Assembly (NCBI RefSeq): GCF_014838715.1
Contig: NZ_CP061947.1
Span: 1,922,001 to 1,986,000 of the forward strand
Origin: Algoriphagus sp. Y33
GTDB taxonomy: Bacteria; Bacteroidota; Bacteroidia; Cytophagales; Cyclobacteriaceae
DNA: 64,000 bases
Direction: 5' to 3'
Of this stretch, positions 38,050 to 46,433 are shown in pieces (within the stretch, counting starts at the first letter, position 1; each line of letters begins with the position of its first letter). Made by a program: the position numbers and the translations under genes. The notes below the pieces were generated by a model that ran no database searches, was not told where the DNA came from, and saw only the letters and a list, made by a program, of their open reading frames with translations.

Positions 38050-39102
38050 TTAAGCGGTGGTTCCCCCACAACTTGATCCTGCGCCTGCAGTACAGCCAAA
38101 GCAGTGGTTTTTGACTATGATATCTCTTTCTGTAAGCGATTTTTCATTCCAGTCTTTGATATGTTGGGAATTTTCGGACGTCACCTTTAGCTCTAGCATT
38201 TGGTTGAAATCGCAATCGTATAAATATCCGTCCCAACCTACTGAGATCGTATTTCTACACATCACTCCCGCTGCCGCTACCGGATTAAAGCTGTCGATTA
38301 GCTTTTCCATATATCCCTCATAATTGTCACTTTTTATCAAATAATCCAGAAATCTGCTAATCGGCAAATTTGTAATAGTAAAGAGAGAATTAAAGAAAAT
38401 CCCAAATTTATCTGCAAGCCGCTTTTTGAATTCGACTTCCAAGCCACTTTGAGCTGCAGGCATAAAAGCTCCCGATGGATTATACACCAGATTTAATACC
38501 AATCCTGTTTCCTTCATTCCGTACCCTTGCTCATTTAGCAGTTTGAGAGCCTTTATGGATTTGTCAAAAACACCATCTCCGCGCTGTGAATCCGTTTTCA
38601 TAGCGGTGAAATAAGGCAAAGAAGAGGCAATTTCAACCCTATGCTTTTTGAAAAATCCGGGTAAATCGAGGTATTTGGGATTTGCCAGAATGATGGTGAG
38701 ATTGCATCGCACAATTATTGTTGTCTCAGTGTCAATGGATCGGATGGATTCTACAAACCATCGGAAATCAGGATTCATTTCGGGAGCGCCTCCCGTTAAA
38801 TCAATTGTTTTGATTTTATGATTTTCAATGACTTCAAGACAGTCCATCATAGTCTCTCTGGTCATTATTTCCTTTCGGTCTGGACCTGCGTCTACATGAC
38901 AATGTTTGCAAACCTGGTTACACATTTTCCCCAGATTGATTTGTAATATTTCGATCTGGGTCGGTTTCAACGGAAAGAGATTTGATTTTTTCAGCTCAGA
39001 AGCAAAGCGATCCCCCGAAAAGCCGGGCATCTTGCTTTCTAAGAATTGAATCTCAGCTTCAGAGCTGGATAATGGATGATCTTGTGCTTTAAGGGACTTC
39101 AT
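38050..39102 (-). CDS. arsS: ArsS radical-SAM (arsenosugar synthesis) enzyme
   Basis: A 350-residue radical SAM enzyme. The [4Fe-4S] cluster motif is CNQVCKHC (CxxxCxxC), with LTGGAPEMN as the SAM-binding GGE-like strand. A cysteine-rich C-terminus follows: CRNTISVGWDGYLYDCDFNQ and CFGCTAGAGSSCGG (DUF3641/SPASM-like). ArsS transfers the adenosyl group to dimethylarsinous acid on the way to arsenosugars. The gene order with the peroxidase-like gene and TIGR04282/04283 genes agrees. No arsM methyltransferase lies in this operon. Confidence 0.92.
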   Translation of the reverse strand: MKSLKAQDHPLSSSEAEIQFLESKMPGFSGDRFASELKKSNLFPLKPTQIEILQINLGKMCNQVCKHCHVDAGPDRKEIMTRETMMDCLEVIENHKIKTIDLTGGAPEMNPDFRWFVESIRSIDTETTIIVRCNLTIILANPKYLDLPGFFKKHRVEIASSLPYFTAMKTDSQRGDGVFDKSIKALKLLNEQGYGMKETGLVLNLVYNPSGAFMPAAQSGLEVEFKKRLADKFGIFFNSLFTITNLPISRFLDYLIKSDNYEGYMEKLIDSFNPVAAAGVMCRNTISVGWDGYLYDCDFNQMLELKVTSENSQHIKDWNEKSLTERDIIVKNHCFGCTAGAGSSCGGTTA

Positions 39103-39105
39103 TGA

Positions 39106-39438
39106 TTACATAGATATTTCCTTCACTTTATTCATCATCTGAGTGGCATGTACGAGTGAAGCCCCTCCTCTGATGGCAGCTGCCACATGGACGGCCTCCA
39201 TCATTTGTTCTTCGTCGCAGCCCTTTTCCATTGTGTCTGTAGTGTAAGCATCGATGCAATAGGGACATTGGATCGCATGGGCAACAGCCAGTGCTATCAG
39301 TGATTTTTCTCTGGCAGTAAGTGCGCCTTCGGCAAAGACTTCTCCGTAATAATCGAAAAACTTGTCTGCAAGGGGCTTTTGAAATTCGCCTATTTTGCCA
39401 AAATTCTTAAGATCATCGGGATTGTAGTAAGTTTTCAT
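39106..39438 (-). CDS. Carboxymuconolactone decarboxylase-like peroxidase, arsenosugar-associated
   Basis: A 110-residue AhpD-like all-helical protein with the redox pair CPYC and trailing His in IQCPYCIDAYTTD. The family includes a subgroup recorded as arsenosugar biosynthesis-associated peroxidase-like protein. It heads the operon, 3 bp before arsS. It may protect the oxygen-sensitive enzyme or handle thiols; the exact role is unknown. Confidence 0.87.
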   Translation of the reverse strand: MKTYYNPDDLKNFGKIGEFQKPLADKFFDYYGEVFAEGALTAREKSLIALAVAHAIQCPYCIDAYTTDTMEKGCDEEQMMEAVHVAAAIRGGASLVHATQMMNKVKEISM

Positions 39439-39621
39439 GAGTGCTTTGATTGGATTATATTTACGAAGTAAAAGTATTAGCTAGACTTACAACTCACATT
39501 TTTGGAAATGGGTTTAGGTTTGACCGCTTTTTATAAAGATTGTAAAAAAACAGGAACTGAAAAGCACCATGTATGTTATATTGAACGTATTGAATTCAGA
39601 ACTTTTAAACAATAAACGAAC

Positions 39622-40257
39622 ATGGCATTACGACTAGGCGACTTGGCCCCAAATTTCACGGCCGACACCACAGAAGGAAAAATTGATTTTTACGAGTATC
39701 TAGGTGATGGATGGGGAATCCTGTTTTCCCACCCTGCAGATTATACTCCGGTATGTACCACCGAACTGGGTACAGTAGCTAAGCTCAAGGATGAGTTTGC
39801 TAAGCGCAATACAAAAGTAATGGCGCTAAGTGTAGACGGCGTAGAAAGCCACAGAGGCTGGATCTCTGACATCAATGAGACGCAAAGCACCAATGTTAAT
39901 TTCCCCATCATCGGAGATGAGGACAGAAAAGTATCGGAATTGTATGATATGATTCATCCCAATTCCAATGAAAACTTTACCGTCCGCTCTGTTTTTGTAA
40001 TTGGAAATGACAAGAAGATCAAGCTGATTATCACTTATCCTGCAAGTACAGGAAGAAATTTTGAAGAACTACTCAGAGTAATCGATTCTCTTCAATTAAC
40101 CGCTAACTATTCAGTAGCTACTCCGGCAAACTGGAAGCAGGGAGAAGATGTGGTGATTGCTCCCGCTATTAAAGACGAGGATATCCCTGCCAAATTTCCT
40201 AAAGGTCACAAAGTGATCAAACCTTACTTGAGAACTACTCCTCAACCTGATTTATAA
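39622..40257 (+). CDS. 1-Cys peroxiredoxin (Prx6 type)
   Basis: A 211-residue peroxidase with peroxidatic Cys45 in HPADYTPVCTTELG. The Prx6-type C-terminal extension starts around ATPANWKQGEDVVIAPAI. No resolving Cys is visible, so reduction by an external thiol is expected. Divergent from the arsenosugar operon, which may share oxidative regulation. Confidence 0.94.
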   Translation: MALRLGDLAPNFTADTTEGKIDFYEYLGDGWGILFSHPADYTPVCTTELGTVAKLKDEFAKRNTKVMALSVDGVESHRGWISDINETQSTNVNFPIIGDEDRKVSELYDMIHPNSNENFTVRSVFVIGNDKKIKLIITYPASTGRNFEELLRVIDSLQLTANYSVATPANWKQGEDVVIAPAIKDEDIPAKFPKGHKVIKPYLRTTPQPDL

Positions 40258-40274
40258 CAAGCTGTAAATCAATT

Positions 40275-40304
40275 AAAAAAGGCTTCCCATGGAAAGCCTT
40301 TTTT
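40275..40304. terminator. Terminator after the peroxiredoxin gene
   Basis: aaaaaaggctt/aagcctttttt stem with an 8-nt loop; it can also act on the opposite strand. Confidence 0.85.
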
Positions 40305-40519
40305 ATATAAGGTTTTTAACCTGGATTTTGCATTAGGTTTCGTTAAGAGACCATTAATTGCACTAAAATCAGGCTGTTTGGAGGCTGAGTCCGGCGCGGC
40401 GGATACGGTGAAGTCGAAAATTGCAACGCAGTGACTGATTTAGAAGCAATTATTGGTCGCAATAACTTGTACGCCGTGGCGTAGAAATGCTAATGCATAA
40501 TGCAGGTTTAACACTATAG
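40305..40519. other. Intergenic interval with GC-rich palindromes
   Basis: No gene. It holds a perfect tacgcc/ggcgta hairpin at about 40470-40484, unusual in GC content for an intergenic region here; possibly a degenerate repeat. Confidence 0.35.
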
Positions 40520-40804
40520 TTACGATTCTATCAATAAAAATTTTGCATTGGCAGCTCCGGACCTTACCGATTTGGCGTGTTGATAGTCATCTGAATTGTA
40601 CCAAGCTTCCGCTTTTTCTTTGGTAGGGAATTGTAACATAACCAAGCGCTCGTGATTCCAATCTCCCTCTAATACGGTAACGGGATTGCCACGTAGCACA
40701 AACTTTCCTCCAAATGGAGAGATAGTCGCAGGAGTCAGTTCCTTGTATTCGTTGTACTTCTCCGGATCAGTGATATCTACTTCTACTATTACAAAGGCAG
40801 GCAT
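40520..40804 (-). CDS. DUF1330 protein
   Basis: A 94-residue dimeric alpha-beta-barrel (ferredoxin-like) protein: PAFVIVEVDITDPEKYNEYKELTPATISPFGGKFVLRG and FPTKEKAEAWYNSDDY are the family pattern. The biochemical role is unknown. It is a single gene downstream of the export operon with a 45-bp gap. Confidence 0.9.
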   Translation of the reverse strand: MPAFVIVEVDITDPEKYNEYKELTPATISPFGGKFVLRGNPVTVLEGDWNHERLVMLQFPTKEKAEAWYNSDDYQHAKSVRSGAANAKFLLIES

Positions 40805-40849
40805 AAAATCTGATTTTGGTTATTGGTAAACTTACTTTAAATACTAGGA

Positions 40850-42238
40850 TCATTCAAATCCTACACCGGCAGCATACCTGGTTTTGGCAAAGGAAATTTT
40901 TCGCTTAGTTAGCAATTCGTTTAAAGTGATTCTTGAACTAAAAACAGATACTTCTCTGGTATTCACTAAAAAAAGACTACTTTCACCTATTTGAAACTTC
41001 CTTAATTCTCCCTGAAGCAACATTTCCAATGCCTCAACATTGCGGGTATAAGTACTTATCTGTGAATTTATCACAGTCCACCCATTGAGTTCATTTTCGA
41101 GTTTAGTCCGGAGCTGAAGTTCCTTCAACTGCCTTGAGTTTTGCTTAAAATTAATTTTGGCTTCCGCTAGGCGCATCCCCCCTCTGGCCTTTCTCCACAT
41201 AAGGGGAGTATAAACTGTAAGTCCCCATTTGTAGTCATTCTCGAAGAAATTTGCCTGATCAAATTGATTGAGACTTTCGGTGAGGAAATTGTACTTCAAT
41301 TTCACCACAGGCAGGATCTGCTGTGCCTTGAGTCGTCTATCCACATCCAAACTAGCCAATTCAAAATCTGCCAGCATCAGTTCGGGATGATCTGAAATCA
41401 TCACGCGCAGCTCTTCTTCGTTTAAAATCAGCAACTGATCGGAATACAGGTCCTCAGGGAGAATCCCCTGATCCAGCGCAATTGGATTTCCTGTTTCATC
41501 CCACAAGAAATTGTTGAGTTCCTGAGTTCTTACGAAAAGCTCATTTTCTGCTTCTTGCAAATAGTATTCTCTGTTCAAAAGTTGAGAAGACGCTTCAACA
41601 GTATCTATCGCAGGAAAATCGCCCTGTTCGTAGCTTATTTTCACAGCCTCAAATCTGGTTCTGGCCAATGCCACTCCTTCTGCTTGTAAGGCCTTATTTG
41701 CATGAGCCAGAGACCAGTTCCAATATGCGCTTGATGCCTGTAGGTATAACTCATTCAATAAGTTTTTTCGCTCTGATTCTGTAGATTGCTGATAAATCTG
41801 AGCTTTACGCAAGCCAGCTCTTCGATCATCCAATATTAAACCCTGACCAAGATTTACAGAGGCACCTGCCGAAAACAGACCTCCTGAGGGTACCGAATTT
41901 TCAGGATTAAGATATTGTCCTGAATTCTGCTCAAATGCTCCATTCAATTCGATTCCCGCCCAAGTAGGAATCGAAATACCGGCTTCACGCTTTTCGTAGT
42001 ACGTCTTTTCATCGTAGCTTTTCTTATCCAGGTTTCCAAATAGCAGGGGATCAAAATTGCCCCTTGCGGTACGGACTTCCATATCTCCCATGGTAAGGAC
42101 AATATCTGCTTGAGCTGAAATAGGATGATAAGCCTTTACCCATTCCAAATAAGTCTCAAACGACAATGTATCGGCAGTCTGCCCATGTAGGCTCATGCTG
42201 CCTGAAATTAGTAAGAAAGTGAAGAGTAATCTTTTCAT
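40850..42238 (-). CDS. TolC-family outer-membrane channel
   Basis: A 462-residue protein with a signal peptide (LLFTFLLISGSMSLHGQ) and two copies of the long helical hairpin with strand pairs (ASSAYWNWSLAHANKALQAEG and later the KLENELNGWTVINSQISTYTRN region). It should form the exit duct of the operon's tripartite exporter. Starts overlapping the HlyD stop by 4 bp. Confidence 0.9.
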   Translation of the reverse strand: MKRLLFTFLLISGSMSLHGQTADTLSFETYLEWVKAYHPISAQADIVLTMGDMEVRTARGNFDPLLFGNLDKKSYDEKTYYEKREAGISIPTWAGIELNGAFEQNSGQYLNPENSVPSGGLFSAGASVNLGQGLILDDRRAGLRKAQIYQQSTESERKNLLNELYLQASSAYWNWSLAHANKALQAEGVALARTRFEAVKISYEQGDFPAIDTVEASSQLLNREYYLQEAENELFVRTQELNNFLWDETGNPIALDQGILPEDLYSDQLLILNEEELRVMISDHPELMLADFELASLDVDRRLKAQQILPVVKLKYNFLTESLNQFDQANFFENDYKWGLTVYTPLMWRKARGGMRLAEAKINFKQNSRQLKELQLRTKLENELNGWTVINSQISTYTRNVEALEMLLQGELRKFQIGESSLFLVNTREVSVFSSRITLNELLTKRKISFAKTRYAAGVGFE

Positions 42239-43590
42239 TTCTTTCCTTTTGCTATTTCCTCCTTCTGAGTTCGGGTATAGAAATCAGCAGGGAACCCATT
42301 AAGCTGTCGCCAGATTTCATACCAAACAGGAACGTCGTTTAGAAGGGCTATTCCATCTGCACCTGATCCCACCCGCAGCATCTCAGGCCATGGAATCTCT
42401 TCCGGATCCTCTGCCACCAAGACCCGGTATTGATTTGTTCTTCCTGCAAACTGATCTATTGCCACAATTACTCCACCAAAAGTGCCGTTAGAAAGTCTCG
42501 GCCATCCTGAGAAAACAATAGCAGGCCAGCCATCAAAGATGAACCGTACTTTTTTGCCTACCTCCATCAAAGGCAAATCCACGGGAGATATGTACATTTC
42601 AACAGCCAGTTTACCATTTGATGGCACAATATTGACTATCTGATCCCCTTCTTTTATCGTCTCGCCAAGCCCGACCTGTATAGCTTCAGCTATAAATCCA
42701 TCCTGAGGAGCCAGTATGTGTCGAAAGCCGGTTCGCGCTTCATAGTTTGAATATTGGTTTTCCAGTTTGGTGGCAGATCCTTCAGCATCGTATTGGCTAG
42801 ATTGTGCTGTGTACATATCCGATTCTGCCTTGGACAGCTTGTCCTTGAAGTCATTGTCTATTGCATCCAGTTCCAGTTTAGCGGAAATCAACGCATTCCT
42901 ACTGCTCAAAAGGCTGTTTTCTACACCGATCACACTTGCCTGCACTTCCTGAAATTTAAGTCTACGGGTTTCTAGATCTGTAAGGGACCGTAAGCCTTCC
43001 TCGTAAAGTTTTTCCGCTCTTCCGAGTTGCTTAAGGCCAATTTCATAGTTGACTTTGGCTTGCTCGAAGCGGATACTGTCTGATTCTACCTGCAGTTCTG
43101 CCATTTCAAGTTTGTTTCTAGCCTGTTCCTTCCTTAATATATTGTTTCGCTTCAAGGCAGCTATCTGGCTTTCCAATGCCTTTACCTTTTCTTTATAAGA
43201 AAGGGCAGAAAGGTTCTTTGCATCCACTTGTCTTTGCGTTCTAGGCAAAAGCAACGAATCGAAGTATTCGTCTTTTACTTCCGTAATACTGACTATGGTA
43301 TCTCCCTTACTTACAAACGCACCTTCATTTACATACCACTTCTCTATTCTACCCGCTATCACCGAATGAATAGTCTGTGCACGATGCTCAGGCTGCAGCA
43401 TGGTGACATAACCCTTAGAGCGGATATATTGAGTCCAAGGAAGAAACAGCATAAGAAACACTATACAACAGGTCACAAACAAGATCCTTACACGCCTCCT
43501 CTTCTGTTCACTTGCCACCGTCAGCTTAAGGCTTTCTGCTTGCTCAAATGGCCTTCGATCTTTGATTTTATTTTCAGAGATGTTTAACAT
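42235..43590 (-). CDS. HlyD-family membrane-fusion protein
   Basis: A 451-residue adaptor. One N-terminal helix (ILFVTCCIVFLMLFLPWTQ), a biotinyl-lipoyl half (GRIEKWYVNEGAFVSKGDTIVSI), a coiled coil of about 150 residues and the second lipoyl half (ILAPQDGFIAEAIQVGLGETIKEGDQIVNI) followed by a beta-barrel. It links the inner-membrane ABC protein to the TolC duct; the genes overlap or sit 4 bp apart. Confidence 0.92.
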   Translation of the reverse strand: MLNISENKIKDRRPFEQAESLKLTVASEQKRRRVRILFVTCCIVFLMLFLPWTQYIRSKGYVTMLQPEHRAQTIHSVIAGRIEKWYVNEGAFVSKGDTIVSITEVKDEYFDSLLLPRTQRQVDAKNLSALSYKEKVKALESQIAALKRNNILRKEQARNKLEMAELQVESDSIRFEQAKVNYEIGLKQLGRAEKLYEEGLRSLTDLETRRLKFQEVQASVIGVENSLLSSRNALISAKLELDAIDNDFKDKLSKAESDMYTAQSSQYDAEGSATKLENQYSNYEARTGFRHILAPQDGFIAEAIQVGLGETIKEGDQIVNIVPSNGKLAVEMYISPVDLPLMEVGKKVRFIFDGWPAIVFSGWPRLSNGTFGGVIVAIDQFAGRTNQYRVLVAEDPEEIPWPEMLRVGSGADGIALLNDVPVWYEIWRQLNGFPADFYTRTQKEEIAKGKK

Positions 43591-43594
43591 AGCG

Positions 43595-45304
43595 TTATGA
43601 GTTGAGGGTTAAAAAGTCTTGGTATCCCGCCTGATTTCCTTGGTAGATGATTTGACCTTCCTCCATTACGATTACTTGATTGGCCTGCCTGATCACTTCC
43701 TCGTCTTGTGTGACCATCAATAGAGTCCATTTGCCGCCAAACAGGTGAGCCATTACTCTGGCTTTAATGTCGCTGTCCACATGCTGCAAGGCATTTTCCA
43801 GAATCATTGCCTGTGGCTCTCCTACCATTGAGCGCGCCAAAATTATAGCCTGTGCCAATTTTCTTGATAAACCTCTGCCTTCAGGAAGTAACATGGTTTG
43901 TAGATCCTCCGGTAATTGATATATAAAATCCTTCAATCCCACCAATTCTATAAGAAACTCCAGCTGCTTCGGGTCAACTTTACGCCCTACCAAAATATTC
44001 TCTTCAATAGTCCCATGGAAAATCTGTTGCAGTTCCATGCAATCCCCTACTACACTTCTGTATTTATCCAAATGAATCATCTCAAGAGAAAGGTCATTGA
44101 TCTTGATGCTTCCCAGATAACTTTCATAAAGCCCTGAAAAGAGTGCTAACATCGCACTTTTTCCACTACCGCTTTTGCCGGTAATCACTGCTTTTGAACC
44201 TGATTCAACCGTAAGTGTCACACCGTTCAAAATGGGCTTTCTTACGTCTCTAGGCTGAAAGACTACATTCTCCATTGTAAGTTTGATCCCTTTTGATTGC
44301 GATGTGATATCCTTTTCGGATTCATTGTGATCTTCAAGTTCCATGTCCATGATTTGACCAAGTTTCTCTGAAGCCACTAGCGTATCATACACAGTCTCCA
44401 GCGAGATAATCAATTTCTCCACAGCATTCACTACCATCAAAATAATCACCTCCGCTGCCACAAACTGACCAATACTGATTTGCTCATTGATCAACAGCAA
44501 GCTGCCCGCTACCAAAAGGCTGGTCACGATCAACACCTTAAAACCGATAAGTATTTTGTATTGAAAAACCAACACAGAAAAGTGATGTGTTCTGAACTCT
44601 ACATATCTTTTCAATAGGTTGTCAGCACGTAAAATCGGCAATTTCGAATTGCCGCCCACTAGCTTAAACGTGTTGAGTGTCCTTCCGATCTCTTCCAGCC
44701 AATATGCAGTTTCGTACTTGTGCGTGGATTCTTTCATAGCCGTGGACATGCCTTTGGGACTAGTGAAATAGAAGATAGTCAATAGGAGGATGATAAGTAT
44801 AACTCCGAATAAGATGAAGGTAGCATGATAAAAGGACAATAGGATCAATCCGAACACCACCTGAATCAATGCGGTAGAATATTCAACTAGAATCTTGGAA
44901 ACTCCCTTTTGAAGATTAACGGTATCAAAAAACCTATTTACAACCTCAGGCGCATACTTACCATGAAAGAGTTCTGACTTGATCTTGGGAAGTCTATAGG
45001 CTAGGGAAAGACCGGATTTGGCAAATATCCTTTGTTGTAGTTTCTCGGTAATCTGTAGCTGGGAAATCTGCAGAAAGCCCCCGAAAGCAATACCGGCTGC
45101 CACTATTATAACCAAGATGATCCAAGAAGTAGTAATTCTTCCCCCAAGGACATAATTCAGAATTGCCTGAATCCCCAACGGCAGAGAAAGTGCTACCAGA
45201 CCGTTCAAAATAGCATAAAAGTAGATTGAATACACCTGATCCTTTTCCTCCTTCAGCAGATTGAAAAATCGCTTCATCGGACTGATTTTCTTTGCATTAT
45301 TCAT
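43595..45304 (-). CDS. ABC half-transporter with degenerate catalytic motifs
   Basis: A 569-residue fused membrane/ATP-binding protein with six predicted helices (about 25-300) and a nucleotide domain. Walker A is intact (GKSGSGKS, 376-383). The signature is LSRKL (479-483) instead of LSGGQ. Walker B reads AMILEN (499-504), with Asp to Glu and catalytic Glu to Asn. The H-loop is VTQ (531-533) with Gln for His, and the Q-loop Gln is also not recognisable. It should bind but scarcely hydrolyse ATP. No second half is encoded nearby. Cargo unknown; no peptidase domain. Confidence 0.9.
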   Translation of the reverse strand: MNNAKKISPMKRFFNLLKEEKDQVYSIYFYAILNGLVALSLPLGIQAILNYVLGGRITTSWIILVIIVAAGIAFGGFLQISQLQITEKLQQRIFAKSGLSLAYRLPKIKSELFHGKYAPEVVNRFFDTVNLQKGVSKILVEYSTALIQVVFGLILLSFYHATFILFGVILIILLLTIFYFTSPKGMSTAMKESTHKYETAYWLEEIGRTLNTFKLVGGNSKLPILRADNLLKRYVEFRTHHFSVLVFQYKILIGFKVLIVTSLLVAGSLLLINEQISIGQFVAAEVIILMVVNAVEKLIISLETVYDTLVASEKLGQIMDMELEDHNESEKDITSQSKGIKLTMENVVFQPRDVRKPILNGVTLTVESGSKAVITGKSGSGKSAMLALFSGLYESYLGSIKINDLSLEMIHLDKYRSVVGDCMELQQIFHGTIEENILVGRKVDPKQLEFLIELVGLKDFIYQLPEDLQTMLLPEGRGLSRKLAQAIILARSMVGEPQAMILENALQHVDSDIKARVMAHLFGGKWTLLMVTQDEEVIRQANQVIVMEEGQIIYQGNQAGYQDFLTLNS

Positions 45305-45974
45305 TTGAAATTGCCTTTACTATTAAATCTTCAAAAAAGACCAACCTGTTTTCTGAGTCTAATGATTGCTCTGTCATATTAGGCAGATGCTTCGAATTAA
45401 ATGCATGAAGCAAACTGGACTCCATGACTGTGTATGCCAAGGTTTTTGGGTAGGGATAAGATGGGTTTATTTCAGCAATCAATTCGGAAATTCGCTCACC
45501 GAAGCTATAGACTTGGGCAAAAATACCGTTTTCATGCTCTGTATCAACTGTTTTAGTCAAATACCCTTTCAGAGATTCATTGACCACTATGCTCCGCAAA
45601 TCCTGAGGATCTATATGTGCATTTTTTATAAAAACCGGCCCATTGACCAAAAGTTTCATGGCTATGGACAAACGGGACTTACTGCTTTCCAGATTAGCTG
45701 TAGCATACACATAATTTACTTCCATCCATGCCCAATACCAAGCAGTGAGATATAGAAGCAACATATGCTTGTTCTCAAAGTAGCGATAAACTGCCGCTTC
45801 AGTCACTCCTATATGCACCGCTAGCTTCTTAAATGTAAAGTGCTCCATACCCAGATCCCGTATAAGCATGGCTCCTTCCTGCACTATGGAACTACCCAAT
45901 TCTGAACTAAATGGTTCCTTTAGGTAGAGATTGTCATGCACCTCCATCTTCAAATTATTGAGTAAATTCTCCAT
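45297..45974 (-). CDS. TetR-family regulator
   Basis: A 225-residue protein with the TetR helix-turn-helix at about residues 33-75 (IRDLGMEHFTFKKLAVHIGVTEAAVYRYFENKHMLL) and a variable ligand/dimer domain. It overlaps the ABC gene by 8 bp and heads the operon, so it is likely an autoregulator. A 15-bp palindrome upstream is the probable operator. Confidence 0.92.
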   Translation of the reverse strand: MENLLNNLKMEVHDNLYLKEPFSSELGSSIVQEGAMLIRDLGMEHFTFKKLAVHIGVTEAAVYRYFENKHMLLLYLTAWYWAWMEVNYVYATANLESSKSRLSIAMKLLVNGPVFIKNAHIDPQDLRSIVVNESLKGYLTKTVDTEHENGIFAQVYSFGERISELIAEINPSYPYPKTLAYTVMESSLLHAFNSKHLPNMTEQSLDSENRLVFFEDLIVKAISNE

Positions 45975-46041
45975 AATAAAAGCAGTATTAACGATTTATG
46001 AAACGGGTATGTCCCAAAAAAGTTAACAAATCTTTCAAAAA

Positions 46042-46056
46042 GTTAGTATTACTAAC
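46042..46056 (-). promoter_or_regulatory. Candidate TetR operator
   Basis: The palindrome gttagta-t-tactaac is perfect apart from its central base and lies about 70 bp upstream of the TetR start, next to TTTG and TAACTTTTTG promoter-like words. Size and symmetry fit TetR operators. Confidence 0.5.
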
Positions 46057-46433
46057 AAAACCAAACTCTATGTAAAATTCCATCCATTAAACATTGACTA
46101 GTATTAAATTTCGTAGATAGACCAAAAAGCAATACCAATAACTAGTTTCAGGATCTTATACAACGATATGATCCTTATTAAAGTAAAGACCAAATAGTAT
46201 TCTCCCGTAAAGTGGATATGTCCAAAAATTGATAAATCCAAGGAGATAACCATCATCTCTATCACAGCATCTGTCAGCGTATTTCTTTCACCTCATTTGG
46301 CTGTCCGCCCAACTATAGGATAGCCTGAAATAAGCTAATTGGAACCCTGTAGATGACAAGAGATGCTAACCGCTCAGCAAACTTATATGATATTATTTTT
46401 TGACTTTTACAAAATCAGGTATCTTAATTTCCG
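46057..46433. other. Divergent intergenic region (TetR operon / BCCT)
   Basis: No gene seen. It should carry both promoters. No riboswitch or clear terminator was recognised. Confidence 0.4.
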
